Positions 8,926-18,832 of a stretch of 64,000 nucleotides of DNA are shown piece by piece (the stretch's first letter is position 1; the number at the start of each line of letters is the position of its first letter). The stretch is from positions 62,001-126,000 of the forward strand of contig NZ_LECW02000012.1 in the NCBI RefSeq assembly GCF_001042475.2, in the 5' to 3' direction. Position numbers and translations under genes: made by a program. The DNA is from Bacillus glycinifermentans (GTDB taxonomy: Bacteria > Bacillota > Bacilli > Bacillales > Bacillaceae). The notes below the pieces were generated by a model. It was given only the letters and a program-made list of their open reading frames with translations. It ran no database searches and had not been told where the DNA came from.

Positions 8926-9159
8926 TCAGCGTTTTACAACTCTGATATATTCCCTCGGTTTAAACGGAGCGTTTTCGTTTTCCATAAACGGCTGAGCTCC
9001 GCTTTCCGTCTGCATCGGAGCGAAATCGCCTTCAAACGTCCGCTCTTCTTCCGCCCCTGCCTCCGGGTCGTTTTCACAGGGCATTTCCCTGTTGATGATA
9101 AATGCTCCCGCAAACATCGAACAAAACAAACCGAGGCTGACAAAAGCTTTGATTCTCAT
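8926..9159 (-). CDS. Small exported/membrane-anchored protein at the yufS position
   Basis: 77 residues with a hydrophobic N-terminus (about residues 4-21) suited to a signal anchor or signal peptide, then an acidic, Glu/Pro-rich tail with a basic end. Good Shine-Dalgarno (AGGTGA) before ATG 9159. B. subtilis has the small gene yufS between maeN and mrpA, so position matches; I have no function and could not compare sequence. Confidence 0.65.
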   Translation of the reverse strand: MRIKAFVSLGLFCSMFAGAFIINREMPCENDPEAGAEEERTFEGDFAPMQTESGAQPFMENENAPFKPREYIRVVKR

Positions 9160-9199
9160 CTTTTATCACCTATCGATTAGTTTGTTCAAAAAAAAATGT

Positions 9200-9227
9200 A
9201 TTATACAAATGCCTCATTTTTTGATAA
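9200..9227 (-). promoter_or_regulatory. SigA-type promoter for the yufS-position gene
   Basis: On the minus strand TTATCA (-35), 16-base spacer, TATAAT (-10), about 40 bases upstream of the start codon. Confidence 0.55.
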
Positions 9228-9401
9228 AATTATTTTCGAGTTCATATGACCCCATAAACACTCGATTCTTCACGGTCATGCAGCCGGTCAAAAATTGAGT
9301 TATAATTTGTCTAGGTCGCCGGTTCTAAAAAGTAGATAACGTTTGAAAATGATCGTATGGAGCAAAATGTATGTATACAAGCTATCAAAAGGAGGTTAAC
9401 G

Positions 9402-11804
9402 ATGACGTCTTTACATATTGCAATAGTAGCGCCTTTAGTACTCGCCTTCTTGATTCCGCTGTTGGCGAAATATGTCCGCAAGATTCATACGGGCTGGTTT
9501 GTTCTTATTCTGCCTGTTTTATTATTCGTTTATTTTTTCCGTATGATCGGCATGACTTCACATGGCGGGACGTTAAAAGCAACATTGGAATGGATTCCTT
9601 CCTTCGGCATTAATTTTACCGCCTATGTCGATGGCCTTGGACTCCTGTTTGCCCTCTTGATTACGGGGATCGGGTCACTGGTTGTTCTGTACAGCATTTA
9701 TTATCTGTCCAAGGAAAAGGAACAGCTCGGGCCGTTTTACGTTTATCTGCTCATGTTTATGGGAGCGATGCTCGGCGTCGTACTCGTTGATAACGTCATT
9801 GTACTTTATTTATTTTGGGAATTGACCAGCATCTCTTCTTTCCTGCTTATCGGCTATTGGCACAAGCGGGAAAAGTCGCGGTATGGCGCGGCAAAATCGA
9901 TGCTGATCACGATTTTCGGCGGCCTTTCGCTGCTCGGAGGATTCATCCTGCTTTATATCATCACGGGTTCATTCAGCATTAGGGAAATGATCAGCCAGGT
10001 TGACGCCATATCGGCGAGCGGCTTTTTCCTGCCGGCTCTCGTGCTAATTTTAATCGGAGCTTTTACAAAATCGGCTCAATTTCCTTTTTATATCTGGCTT
10101 CCGGATGCGATGGAAGCACCGACGCCGGTCAGCGCTTATCTGCATTCGGCGACGATGGTCAAAGCGGGCATCTATTTGGTGGCAAGGTTCACGCCCGTTT
10201 TCGCTTTTTCGGGAGAGTGGTTTTGGATCGTATCTTTGACCGGGATCGTCACGCTTTTCTGGGGTTCATTCAACGCCGTCAAACAGACGGATTTAAAAGC
10301 GATTCTCGCATACTCCACCGTCAGCCAGCTCGGAATGATCATGTCGATGCTCGGCGTCGGGTCGGCAGCTTTGCACTTTCAGCATTTTCATTATTATTTG
10401 GTCGCGGTCATTGCCGCCGTCTTTCATTTGATCAACCATGCCACCTTTAAAGGCAGCCTTTTCATGGCGGTCGGAATCATCGACCATGAAACCGGAACGC
10501 GGGATATCCGCAGGCTCGGCGGTTTAATGACGATCATGCCGATCACCTTTACTATTTCGCTGATCGGCGCGTTTTCGATGGCGGGATTGCCTCCTTTTAA
10601 CGGATTTTTGAGCAAGGAAATGTTTTTTACGAGCATGCTCAGAATCACGGACTTCAACCTGTTCAGCGCTGATACGTGGAGCTTTTTGTTCCCTGTACTG
10701 GCTTGGACGGGCAGTGTGTTTACGTTTATTTACAGCATGGTGTTGCTGTTTCAGACATTCGGGGGGAAATATCAGCCTGAAAAGCTTGAGAAAAAAGCGC
10801 ATGAAGCTCCGCTCGGCATGCTGATTTCGCCGATCATCCTCGTGTCTTTGGCTGTGATTTTTTTCTTTTTCCCGAACATTCTGTCTTATACGATCATTGA
10901 GCCTGCGGCTGCTTCGATTATGCCGGGCCTTTTGGACGGGGATGAAAAATTCAAGGTCCACATTTCGATATGGCACGGTTTTTCGCCTGAGCTCTTCATG
11001 ACGATCGGAGTTGCAGTGCTCGGTATTCTCGCTTATCGAACCCTTGGCAAATGGAAGAAGGTCTATGGCCTGTTTCCTGATAAGCTGACGCTGAACAACT
11101 TGTACGACCGTTCCCTCTACGGGCTTGAAAAAGGCTCAAACAAAGCGACGCGGACGTACATGACGGGTTTCCTTCGGGATTACCTCGTATACATTTTTGT
11201 GTTCTTCATTATCGCAGTCGGCGGTACGCTTGTGCTGACGGGAGGCTTTTCCTACAGCGTGAAAGGGACCGCTCCAATCGGCGTTTATGAACTCGTCTTG
11301 TCAGCAGTCATGATTGCCGCCACTTTTGGAACGGTTTTTGCGAGATCAAGGCTGACGGCGATTATCGCACTCGGTGTCATCGGCTATACGCTCGCTTTGT
11401 TTTTTGTGATTTTCAGAGCGCCGGATCTGGCGCTGACGCAGCTGATTATCGAAACGATTTCAGTGGCGCTGTTCCTGCTGTGCTTCTATCATCTGCCGAA
11501 GCTCAGCTTCAAACCGAAAACGAAAACATTCAGGATCACGAATGCGCTCGTTTCGATTGGCGTCGGAGCTGTCGTGACGCTGCTCGCTTTGGCTTCAAAC
11601 AGCCAGCGCTCCCTTGAAAGCATTTCGTCTTATTTTATTGAAAACAGCTATAAGCTGGCCGGCGGCCGCAATATCGTCAACGTGGTGCTGGTTGATTTCA
11701 GGGGATTTGATACATTGTTTGAAATTACCGTGCTTGTCATCGCCGCGCTTGGCGTATACGGCATGATCAGGCTCAGAATGGAGAAGGGAGGAGAAGAGCA
11801 TTGA
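9402..11804 (+). CDS. mrpA: Na+/H+ antiporter subunit MrpA
   Basis: Largest subunit of the seven-protein Mrp monovalent cation/proton antiporter, related to complex I NuoL. 800 residues, more than twenty helices. Visible motifs include FWELTSISSFLLIGYWH, YIWLPDAMEAPTPVSAYLHSATMVKAG (the conserved proton-path Lys) and GLPPFNGFLSKE. The C-terminal domain (about residues 640-800) carries the MrpB-like fold. Start ATG 9402 has a full AAAGGAGG (9388-9394); an earlier in-frame start at 9357 has none. First gene of mrpABCDEFG, which confers sodium resistance, alkaline pH homeostasis and bile-salt resistance. Confidence 0.95.
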   Translation: MTSLHIAIVAPLVLAFLIPLLAKYVRKIHTGWFVLILPVLLFVYFFRMIGMTSHGGTLKATLEWIPSFGINFTAYVDGLGLLFALLITGIGSLVVLYSIYYLSKEKEQLGPFYVYLLMFMGAMLGVVLVDNVIVLYLFWELTSISSFLLIGYWHKREKSRYGAAKSMLITIFGGLSLLGGFILLYIITGSFSIREMISQVDAISASGFFLPALVLILIGAFTKSAQFPFYIWLPDAMEAPTPVSAYLHSATMVKAGIYLVARFTPVFAFSGEWFWIVSLTGIVTLFWGSFNAVKQTDLKAILAYSTVSQLGMIMSMLGVGSAALHFQHFHYYLVAVIAAVFHLINHATFKGSLFMAVGIIDHETGTRDIRRLGGLMTIMPITFTISLIGAFSMAGLPPFNGFLSKEMFFTSMLRITDFNLFSADTWSFLFPVLAWTGSVFTFIYSMVLLFQTFGGKYQPEKLEKKAHEAPLGMLISPIILVSLAVIFFFFPNILSYTIIEPAAASIMPGLLDGDEKFKVHISIWHGFSPELFMTIGVAVLGILAYRTLGKWKKVYGLFPDKLTLNNLYDRSLYGLEKGSNKATRTYMTGFLRDYLVYIFVFFIIAVGGTLVLTGGFSYSVKGTAPIGVYELVLSAVMIAATFGTVFARSRLTAIIALGVIGYTLALFFVIFRAPDLALTQLIIETISVALFLLCFYHLPKLSFKPKTKTFRITNALVSIGVGAVVTLLALASNSQRSLESISSYFIENSYKLAGGRNIVNVVLVDFRGFDTLFEITVLVIAALGVYGMIRLRMEKGGEEH

Positions 11805-12232
11805 AAAAACAGCAGACAAACGATGTGATTTTGCAGACCGTTACAAAGGTCGCCTGCTTTATCATTTTGCTCTTTTCATTCCATCTGTTTTTGGCGGGCC
11901 ATAACAATCCCGGAGGCGGTTTTATCGCAGGGCTGATGACGTCATCTTCCTTCGTGCTGCTCCTGCTTGCCTATGATTTGAAAACGGTGCAGAACATCCT
12001 GCCGATCAATTTTATTTATGTGGCTGCATCAGGCTTGTTCATCTCCGTCTGCACCGGGATCGGGTCGTTTGTATTCGGCGCTCAGTTTCTCTCGCATGCG
12101 TTTGGCTATTTTCATCTTCCGCTTCTCGGGAAAACGGAGCTCGCCACCGCCGTGCTGTTTGACACCGGCGTATACCTCGTAGTGGTCGGAGTGACGATGA
12201 CCATTATTCAGACGATTGGAGAGAGAGAATAA
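11801..12232 (+). CDS. mrpB: Na+/H+ antiporter subunit MrpB
   Basis: 143 residues, four predicted helices, with the family motif GHNNPGGGFIAGL after the first helix. TTG start at 11801 overlaps the mrpA TGA (4-base overlap) behind GGAGGAG, so translation is coupled. Length equals B. subtilis MrpB. Confidence 0.94.
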   Translation: MKKQQTNDVILQTVTKVACFIILLFSFHLFLAGHNNPGGGFIAGLMTSSSFVLLLLAYDLKTVQNILPINFIYVAASGLFISVCTGIGSFVFGAQFLSHAFGYFHLPLLGKTELATAVLFDTGVYLVVVGVTMTIIQTIGERE

Positions 12233-12573
12233 TGGAGATTTTAATGGCGTTTATTGTAGGAATATTGTTCACGGCGGCGACTTATTTAATGCTGTCAAAA
12301 AGCCTTCTGAGGGTGATCATCGGAACGGCCGTTCTCAGCCACGGCGTACACCTCCTTTTGTTGACGATGGGAGGTTTAAAAAAGGGTGCTCCTCCGATTT
12401 TAAAAAACGATACAGCGTCTTATGTCGATCCGATCCCTCAGGCTCTTATTCTGACGGCGATCGTTATCGCCTTCGGCGTCACGTCTTTCCTTTTGGTCAT
12501 GGCCTTCCGCGCCTACCAGGAGCTGAAAATGGACGATATGGAACAAATGAGGGGAAATGATCAACATGAATAA
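12232..12573 (+). CDS. mrpC: Na+/H+ antiporter subunit MrpC
   Basis: 113 residues, three helices, homologous to NuoK of respiratory complex I. The motif DPIPQALILTAIVIAFGVTSF is characteristic. ATG shares a base with the mrpB stop (TAATG). Overlaps mrpD by 8 bases. Confidence 0.94.
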   Translation: MEILMAFIVGILFTAATYLMLSKSLLRVIIGTAVLSHGVHLLLLTMGGLKKGAPPILKNDTASYVDPIPQALILTAIVIAFGVTSFLLVMAFRAYQELKMDDMEQMRGNDQHE

Positions 12574-14044
12574 TCTTGTCATCCTGCCAATATTGATTCC
12601 TTTATTGGCCGCGGTTTTGCTTATCTTTATGAACAAATCGATCAAGCTGATGCGCGCCTTCAGCGCCGTCTCTTCCCTTGCAGCCGTGGCAGCGGCGGCC
12701 GTGCTCGCTCAGACCGTATTCACGGACGGGATACAAACCCTGTACCTTGGCGGGTGGAAGCCTCCGTTCGGGATCATCCTTGTCGCCGACCAATTCGCCA
12801 GCATTCTCGCATTGACGACTGCGATCATCGGATTCGCGACCGTCTTGTATTCGTTTCGTTCAATCGGGGAAAAGCGGGAGCGCTTCTTTTATTATCCGGC
12901 TGTCCAATTTCTGCTGGCCGGCGTAAGCGGAGCTTTTTTAACGGGGGATTTGTTCAACCTGTTCGTGTTCTTCGAAGTTCTTTTAATGGCTTCATACGTT
13001 TTGATCGTTATCGGCGGCACGAAGATCCAGCTGAGAGAATCGTTAAAATATATCGTGTTTAATATTATTTCTTCCGCTTTATTCGTGATCGGAGTCGCTT
13101 ATCTATACGCCGTGACGGGCACATTAAACATGGCGGATCTCAGCGTGCGGATCAGCGAATCCGGACACGCCGGGCTGATCACCGTCATTGCCGTGCTGTT
13201 TCTCATCGTCTTTGGACTGAAAGGCGGGATTTTCCCGCTTTATTTTTGGATGCCCGGCTCTTATTATGCGCCGCCTGCGGCCGTTTCCGCTTTGTTCGGG
13301 GCGCTGCTCACCAAAGTCGGAATGTATGCGATCGCCCGGGTGTTCACGCTGATTTTCACGCAAAACGCCGCATATACCCATCAGCTGATGGTCTGGCTTG
13401 CGGCGCTTACGATCATATTTGGCGTTATCGGCTCAATCGCTTATTGGGACGTCCAAAAAATCATCATCTACAATATCGTGACAGCTGTCGGCGTGATTCT
13501 GTTCGGCATCGCCGCCAATACGCCCGCTTCCATCGAAGGGTCCATCTATTATTTGATACACGACATGATCATTAAGGGAGCGTTGTTTATGCTGGGCGGG
13601 GCGCTGTTTGCGCTGGCCGGAACGAACAGCCTAAAAAAAATGAGCGGCTATATGAAAACCCATCCCGCCCTCGGCTGGATGTTCATGATTTCTGCCGTTT
13701 CATTAGCCGGGATCCCGCCCTTCAGCGGCTTTATCGGAAAGCTGAAAATTGCCGAAGGCGGCTTTACAAGCGGAGAGTTCGTCATCACCCTGCTGATGCT
13801 GTTATCAAGTCTGCTTGTCTTATATTCCGTCATGAAAATATTTATATACGGGTTTTGGGGGGAAGAATGGAAAGACGCTCCGCGAAACAGATCGGTAAAA
13901 GGCTTCATTTATCCGGCAGCGATCCTGCTCTTTCTGTCACTCGCCGTCGGAATCGGCACCGAGTTCGTCGCTCCGTACTTTCATCAGGCAGCCGATACGC
14001 TGATTCACCCTGAAAAATACATTGAAGCCGTTTTGAAGGAGTAG
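12566..14044 (+). CDS. mrpD: Na+/H+ antiporter subunit MrpD
   Basis: 492-residue NuoM/N-like membrane subunit of the Mrp antiporter with about fourteen helices. Core motifs are FFEVLLMASYVLIVIGG (Glu of the proton path) and KGGIFPLYFWMPGSYYAPPAAVSALFGALLTKVG (conserved Lys residues), plus GIPPFSGFIGK. Two in-frame ATGs exist (12557, 12566); the second gives MNNLVILPIL, matching the B. subtilis start, and a better distance to GAGGGG. Confidence 0.93.
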   Translation: MNNLVILPILIPLLAAVLLIFMNKSIKLMRAFSAVSSLAAVAAAAVLAQTVFTDGIQTLYLGGWKPPFGIILVADQFASILALTTAIIGFATVLYSFRSIGEKRERFFYYPAVQFLLAGVSGAFLTGDLFNLFVFFEVLLMASYVLIVIGGTKIQLRESLKYIVFNIISSALFVIGVAYLYAVTGTLNMADLSVRISESGHAGLITVIAVLFLIVFGLKGGIFPLYFWMPGSYYAPPAAVSALFGALLTKVGMYAIARVFTLIFTQNAAYTHQLMVWLAALTIIFGVIGSIAYWDVQKIIIYNIVTAVGVILFGIAANTPASIEGSIYYLIHDMIIKGALFMLGGALFALAGTNSLKKMSGYMKTHPALGWMFMISAVSLAGIPPFSGFIGKLKIAEGGFTSGEFVITLLMLLSSLLVLYSVMKIFIYGFWGEEWKDAPRNRSVKGFIYPAAILLFLSLAVGIGTEFVAPYFHQAADTLIHPEKYIEAVLKE

Positions 14045-14049
14045 ATCGC

Positions 14050-14526
14050 ATGGCATTACAAATCTTGCTGAATGTTATTCTTGCGTTGTGCTGGATGTTT
14101 CTGAACAATGATCCAACCGCCGTCGGCTTTATCACCGGCTACGCGCTCGGGTTATTCTCGCTTTTTTTATTGAGACGCTTCTTTCCGCGCCGTTTTTACG
14201 TCCTGAACATCTGGGCGATCATCATGCTTCTCTTGATTTTCATCAAAGAACTGCTGCTCGCCAATCTCAGCGTGCTGAAGACGATCCTGGCACCGAAGCT
14301 GAAAAATAAGCCGGGGATCTTCGCTTTTAAAACAGACCTGAAAGCAGACTGGGAAATTACGACCTTGGCGAACCTGATTACGCTGACGCCCGGAACACTG
14401 GTTATCGATATTTCAGATGACCGTTCCATTCTTTATATACATGCGGTCGATATAGACGATGCCGAAAAAGCCATCTACGACATTCGGCATTCGTTTGAAG
14501 AGGCCATTAAGGAGGTAAGCCGCTGA
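14050..14526 (+). CDS. mrpE: Na+/H+ antiporter subunit MrpE
   Basis: 158 residues: two or three N-terminal helices, then a cytoplasmic alpha/beta domain (from about residue 80) with the LTPGTLVIDISDD motif typical of MrpE. SD GAAGGAG at the mrpD end; overlaps mrpF start by one base (TGATG). Confidence 0.93.
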   Translation: MALQILLNVILALCWMFLNNDPTAVGFITGYALGLFSLFLLRRFFPRRFYVLNIWAIIMLLLIFIKELLLANLSVLKTILAPKLKNKPGIFAFKTDLKADWEITTLANLITLTPGTLVIDISDDRSILYIHAVDIDDAEKAIYDIRHSFEEAIKEVSR

Positions 14527-14810
14527 TGTTTGAATTCATTCTCCAGCTCTCGCTCGGCATCCTGGCGGTCTCCACTTTTCTTTATGTCATCAGGGTGATC
14601 AAAGGACCGAGCATCCCTGACAGAGTGGTGGCGCTTGATGCGATCGGCATCAATCTGATCGGTATTACGGCTCTCGTCTCGATTCTTTTGAATACGTCCA
14701 CATTTTTAGAGGTCATCTTGCTGATCGGCATTTTAGCCTTTATCGGAACCGTTGCATTTTCAAAATTCCTCGAGAAAGGAGAGATTATTGAAAATGATCG
14801 AAACCGCTAA
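14526..14810 (+). CDS. mrpF: Na+/H+ antiporter subunit MrpF
   Basis: 94 residues, three helices, family motif [16 protein letters not shown] after the first helix. Starts on the last base of mrpE and overlaps mrpG by 17 bases. B. subtilis MrpF is implicated in Na+ and cholate efflux. Confidence 0.93.
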   Translation: MFEFILQLSLGILAVSTFLYVIRVIKGPSIPDRVVALDAIGINLIGITALVSILLNTSTFLEVILLIGILAFIGTVAFSKFLEKGEIIENDRNR

Positions 14811-15168
14811 AATTGTCATCGCCGTTTTTATTCTTTTGGGGTCGCTTATCTGCCTTGCCGCGTCATTTGGAACATTAAGGCTCCCTGATGTCTATTCAAG
14901 AATCCATGCCGCTTCAAAAGGGGCGACATTGGGCATTATCTGCGTTCTGCTCGGCGTCTTTTTTTACTTCTGGTTCCTCCACGGCATCATCGCGGCCAAG
15001 GTGCTGCTCGGGATCGTCTTTGTCTTCCTGACGTCTCCCGTAGGGGCCCATTTGATTGCCCGTGCCGCTTACAATACAGGGGTGAAAATGGAAGAGAAAA
15101 GCGTCCAGGATGATTACGAAGGATACAGAAATTTCGTCATCAAAAAGAAAGAAGACTCTTATTTATAA
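14794..15168 (+). CDS. mrpG: Na+/H+ antiporter subunit MrpG
   Basis: 124 residues, three helices, with the motif [20 protein letters not shown]. Start taken at ATG 14794 behind AAAGGAGAG inside the end of mrpF, giving the B. subtilis length; a longer frame from 14752 is unsupported. Last gene of the operon. Confidence 0.92.
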   Translation: MIETAKIVIAVFILLGSLICLAASFGTLRLPDVYSRIHAASKGATLGIICVLLGVFFYFWFLHGIIAAKVLLGIVFVFLTSPVGAHLIARAAYNTGVKMEEKSVQDDYEGYRNFVIKKKEDSYL

Positions 15169-15170
15169 AG

Positions 15171-15197
15171 AAAACTCGCCGAAACGGGCGAGTTTTT
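15171..15197. terminator. Bidirectional terminator between mrpG and menI
   Basis: AAAACTCGCC - GAAAC - GGGCGAGTTTTTT. Serves both the plus-strand mrp operon and the minus-strand comA-menI transcripts. Confidence 0.92.
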
Positions 15198-15208
15198 TGA
15201 TGAAAGGG

Positions 15209-15601
15209 TTATGATGATGAGGAATGCTGGACGACCGCCATGGTGCATCGTGACACACAAATGAGCCGGTCCTCTTCATCGCGGATGTCGATGTGGAATA
15301 CCATCGTGGATCTTCCAACATGAAGCGGGGTTGCGACCGCTTTAACGGTTCCTTCCTTGATGGATTTGATATGGTTTGCGTTAATCTCAAGCCCGAAACA
15401 GGCCTGCCGCTTTGGATCGATGTGCTGATATGCTCCGATGCTGGCCACCGTTTCGGCCAATGCGACAGATGCCCCGCCATGGAGAAAGCCAAACGGCTGG
15501 CGCGTCCTTTCATCAACAGGCATAACAGCAACGCAGCGTTCTTTATTGCATTCCGTCACTTTAATGCCAAGCGCTTCAAGAAGCGTATGTTTCGTCTCCA
15601 C
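15209..15601 (-). CDS. menI: Hotdog-fold acyl-CoA thioesterase (YuxO, DHNA-CoA hydrolase MenI)
   Basis: 130-residue hotdog thioesterase. The motif PFGFLHGGASVALAETVAS carries the active-site HGG and the catalytic acidic residue of the 4-hydroxybenzoyl-CoA thioesterase class. B. subtilis YuxO hydrolyses 1,4-dihydroxy-2-naphthoyl-CoA in menaquinone synthesis and is co-transcribed with comA as here (19-base gap). Metabolic function is inferred from the ortholog. Confidence 0.85.
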   Translation of the reverse strand: METKHTLLEALGIKVTECNKERCVAVMPVDERTRQPFGFLHGGASVALAETVASIGAYQHIDPKRQACFGLEINANHIKSIKEGTVKAVATPLHVGRSTMVFHIDIRDEEDRLICVSRCTMAVVQHSSSS

Positions 15602-15620
15602 TGCACAAGTCCTCCTTTCC

Positions 15621-16259
15621 TTAAAGTACGCCTTCGGATTTTGCGATCAATACAGCTTCCGTCCGTGAGCCGACATTCAGTTTGTTAAATACGGAAGTCA
15701 GGCTGTATTCGATCGAACGTTTGCTCAGATGCAGCGCATCGGCAATCTCCTGATTCGTATAGCCTTTTTCGACCTCTTTTAAGATCAAGCGTTCTCTTTC
15801 GGTCAATACGTCGTGCTGGGTCTCTTGGCTGCTTGATTTTGTTTTTTGCTTAGTGATCAGATCTTTTAAGTAATCATAATCGACGACGATTTTATTATCC
15901 AACACTTGATATATGTACTCAATAATCTTTTCCTTTGACTCTGTTTTGCTGATCGCACCATGCATACCGGAACGAATCGCTTCTTCAAAATAATCCTCTA
16001 CTTCGTATCCGGTATAAACGATAATTTTGCATGATGAACAGGTCTCAAGGATTTTCTTGGAGAGGTCCATTCCGTTGATTTCGCCCAGATTCAAATCCAT
16101 TAAGATCAGGTCATACGCAGAAAAATCATGTTTAGTCAGAAATTGTTCGCTGGCTTCAGGGCTGAGGCAATCGACAAGAAAATCCTGATTCGTTTCAAGA
16201 ATTGCCTTTGTCCCCTCCATGACAGCCGGATGATCATCGATCACAAGTAATCTTCTCAT
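15621..16259 (-). CDS. comA: Competence response regulator ComA
   Basis: NarL/LuxR-type response regulator, 212 residues. Receiver domain 1-120 with phospho-acceptor D55 (LILMDLNLG), T84-region VYTGYE and the C-terminal LuxR helix-turn-helix (LTERERLILKEVEKGYTNQEIADALHLSKRSIEY). Phosphorylated by ComP, it activates degQ, srfA-type operons and rap genes. I place the start at ATG 16259 behind GGGAGG, ten or more codons inside the longest frame. Lies 82 bases downstream of comP and is followed by menI. Confidence 0.95.
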   Translation of the reverse strand: MRRLLVIDDHPAVMEGTKAILETNQDFLVDCLSPEASEQFLTKHDFSAYDLILMDLNLGEINGMDLSKKILETCSSCKIIVYTGYEVEDYFEEAIRSGMHGAISKTESKEKIIEYIYQVLDNKIVVDYDYLKDLITKQKTKSSSQETQHDVLTERERLILKEVEKGYTNQEIADALHLSKRSIEYSLTSVFNKLNVGSRTEAVLIAKSEGVL

Positions 16260-16341
16260 AATTTCCTCCCTTTTCCGTTCACCTAACACCATTTTATAGA
16301 AAAAACTTGGCGGATGACAAGCAAAATTCCTTTACTAAACA

Positions 16342-18645
16342 TTACAATTCCATTTCAATGATGACCTTGAATCCTTTTCCCTCTGCTGTTTTAATGTCCA
16401 GTTTTCCGTTCAAAGCGCGGACGCGCTCGCGAATTCCCGACAGCCCCATACTGGAGCTGTTTTGATAAAGCTTGTCCTGATCAAAACCGATGCCGTCATC
16501 TTCATAATGGAGCACGACTTTTTCCTTAATGCAAACGAGCATAACCAAAACCTCATGCGCCTTCGAATGTTTCACTGCGTTGCTCAAAAGCTCCTGAACG
16601 ATTCTGTACAGATTCAGCTGTGTATCTAGATCGAGCACTTTTGAAAACCTTTCCGTATTTAATCTGATCCGCATCGAAGAGGATTCCTGATGCTGCGCCG
16701 CCAGTTTGGAGAGTGCTTTAACGAGGCCGAGATCGTACAATAGCTGCGGTCTCAGCTCCTGGCACGTTTCCCTCGTCATCTGGATCACATTCGACATTTG
16801 CTCATTCATATTGACAAGCCTTTGCTCGATTTCGGCCGTACACACTTTATCTTTTTCAAAATCGGCAAGAAACATCTCGCTTTGATGCTTCAAAGAAATC
16901 ATATCCTGAAGCACCGAATCGTGTAAATCCCTCGCCAAATCGGACCTCTGCTTCTCCTCGATCGCAAACATCAGCTTATTCAGCCAAGCCGGATTCGGCC
17001 CTTCCTTTTTCACATTCTCAAGATGCTCCATCAGTTCGCCGATCTTCAGAACGTTTTCCAAGGAAACGCTCGTATAAAACGCCAGCGTCTCAAGCCACGA
17101 AATCTCATCACGGGTCAGCCTTGGCGTATTTAAAATCGACAGACACAACATGACATAAGACGTCCCGCCCCGTTCACCGATTTTAATGAGAAACCCGCGG
17201 TCGACTTCGACGATTTTGCCGATTTCGGTGACGGCTATAGAAACTTCCTTTTCAAATGGAAGCCAAGGTTGATCTTCAATATCATCTTCTAGCAATGATA
17301 TTGTTCCATCGCTTTTCACTTCCATAACATAAGTTTGATTAACTAATAATACGTCAAGGATAGTTTGTTTCAGTTCAAATAGGACCTGTTTTAAAGACAT
17401 TGATGTTCGAATTATTTGTGTGAACTTAAAAATACTGTCCTGGTAATTAAATTTTTCTGAAAAACGCTTTAAACGAAATCGAAAATCAAGAATTTCTTTA
17501 AAATAAAAAACGCCAAGTATAACCAGATAAATACAAGATGCCAGTCTTATGGCACTATATCCATCAACTCGAAAATGGGCAAAAGTAGCTACGTAAGCCA
17601 AAATTATTGTTGGTATAATTGCCAGCAAGCCATAGTATTTTAATCTTCCTAAAAGAAACTCTACATTATAAATTTTATTTGCCATAAACTGATAAACTAA
17701 AGACAATGGAATTAAAATGAGAAATGGTGCAACAAAAACTGCCGGAAATATGTAATCATCTAAAAATAGATATGGAAGTGCATAAAAAATTACAAAAGGT
17801 GAAATTGCTATTAAATTTGTAAACATCATCATCTTTAGAAAATAAGCTTGCTCAGAAAAGCGATGTTTTATTAAACCGTAAATAATCACAATAATAACGA
17901 TCGTCATGCTAACTAAAAAAGAAAGCAGATTAATACTACCTACCATATCAATTGTAAGCCGATGACGAAAAAAACACTCTAAAATTATATTGAATAATGG
18001 CAGTAAATATAGTAAAAATACTTTATTGTTAAAAAACTTCTTTCCAGTTTCTTTGAAATATTGATGTATAAAATGCAGATAACTTATTGGTACAGATATA
18101 AAAGTGAGTAAATTAAAATATCTACTTAAAATGTCTCCTCGTGCCACACCTCCAGCACTCAGATAAGCCATTGAAATAATTAGTAGAAACATAATCAAAA
18201 AAAATGATGAATAACGTTTTTCTGATTTGTTTGATTTTAAAATAAGAAAAATACAAAACAGACAAAGTAAGTAACATATAGTGGGAATGAAAAAGACAAA
18301 AAGCATATCGTACCCAATAATCGTCTCTTGAGTGTTGATGCTTACTGTTTCTCCATTTCTTTCTACAGTCAGAGAATAGGCCCAAGAAAGAATGTTTTCA
18401 GGAGATAGCTTCTCTTTGGATATTTTTCTGCCATTAATCTCAAGAATTATGTCTCCCTTTTTTACCTCAGCGTACTCTGCTGATGAATTTTTCTCTACTT
18501 CAACAACTTCTAATTGATGACTAGAGTTATACTGCAACCTTGCACCTTCAAAACGGTCATGGAAAAATAAGTAGCCGACATAAAGGCAATAAACAAAACT
18601 TAAAATTAATAATATAATCGAAACTTTACGTAAGCTGTAGTTCAT
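16342..18645 (-). CDS. comP: ComX-sensing histidine kinase ComP
   Basis: Membrane sensor kinase of the ComX quorum system, 767 residues, uninterrupted. Layout: one helix, an extracytoplasmic PDZ-like segment (about residues 30-115; AEVKKGDIILEINGRKIS), further helices to about residue 390, a linker, then the HisKA_3 box RSDLARDLHDSVLQD with phospho-acceptor His about residue 575, and an HATPase domain (QELLSNAVKHSKA, DDGIGFD, GLSGIRERV). The N-terminal half (17.3-18.65 kb) is clearly more AT-rich than the kinase half, the usual mosaic of pherotype loci. ATG 18645 has AGGAG, 13 bases after the comX stop. Confidence 0.94.
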   Translation of the reverse strand: MNYSLRKVSIILLILSFVYCLYVGYLFFHDRFEGARLQYNSSHQLEVVEVEKNSSAEYAEVKKGDIILEINGRKISKEKLSPENILSWAYSLTVERNGETVSINTQETIIGYDMLFVFFIPTICYLLCLFCIFLILKSNKSEKRYSSFFLIMFLLIISMAYLSAGGVARGDILSRYFNLLTFISVPISYLHFIHQYFKETGKKFFNNKVFLLYLLPLFNIILECFFRHRLTIDMVGSINLLSFLVSMTIVIIVIIYGLIKHRFSEQAYFLKMMMFTNLIAISPFVIFYALPYLFLDDYIFPAVFVAPFLILIPLSLVYQFMANKIYNVEFLLGRLKYYGLLAIIPTIILAYVATFAHFRVDGYSAIRLASCIYLVILGVFYFKEILDFRFRLKRFSEKFNYQDSIFKFTQIIRTSMSLKQVLFELKQTILDVLLVNQTYVMEVKSDGTISLLEDDIEDQPWLPFEKEVSIAVTEIGKIVEVDRGFLIKIGERGGTSYVMLCLSILNTPRLTRDEISWLETLAFYTSVSLENVLKIGELMEHLENVKKEGPNPAWLNKLMFAIEEKQRSDLARDLHDSVLQDMISLKHQSEMFLADFEKDKVCTAEIEQRLVNMNEQMSNVIQMTRETCQELRPQLLYDLGLVKALSKLAAQHQESSSMRIRLNTERFSKVLDLDTQLNLYRIVQELLSNAVKHSKAHEVLVMLVCIKEKVVLHYEDDGIGFDQDKLYQNSSSMGLSGIRERVRALNGKLDIKTAEGKGFKVIIEMEL

Positions 18646-18658
18646 ATCTGAACTCCTA

Positions 18659-18832
18659 TCAATTAAAAGGTCTCCAGTATGTTACTTTTGCATTCAATTC
18701 GAATTCATTAAATGCTTTAATCAACGATATTAATTGATCATCATCTACACCTAATAGGCTTGCCCTACCATTAATAACCTGCTCTAGCACCTCTGGGTGT
18801 TGAACCAAAAAGCTTACAATATCCTGCAACAT
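18659..18832 (-). CDS. comX: Pheromone precursor ComX
   Basis: 57-residue precursor, hand-translated on the minus strand. ATG at 18832 overlaps the comQ stop (TAATG) and has GAGGAGG upstream. The N-terminal part (MLQDIVSFLVQHPEVL, then INGRASLLGVD) has the ComX pattern, and the C-terminal end TYWRPFN holds a single Trp (W53), the residue that ComQ modifies with an isoprenoid; the mature pheromone would be a short C-terminal peptide containing it. Position between comQ and comP is invariant in this locus. The C-terminal sequence defines the strain's pherotype and differs from the 168 end. Confidence 0.93.
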   Translation of the reverse strand: MLQDIVSFLVQHPEVLEQVINGRASLLGVDDDQLISLIKAFNEFELNAKVTYWRPFN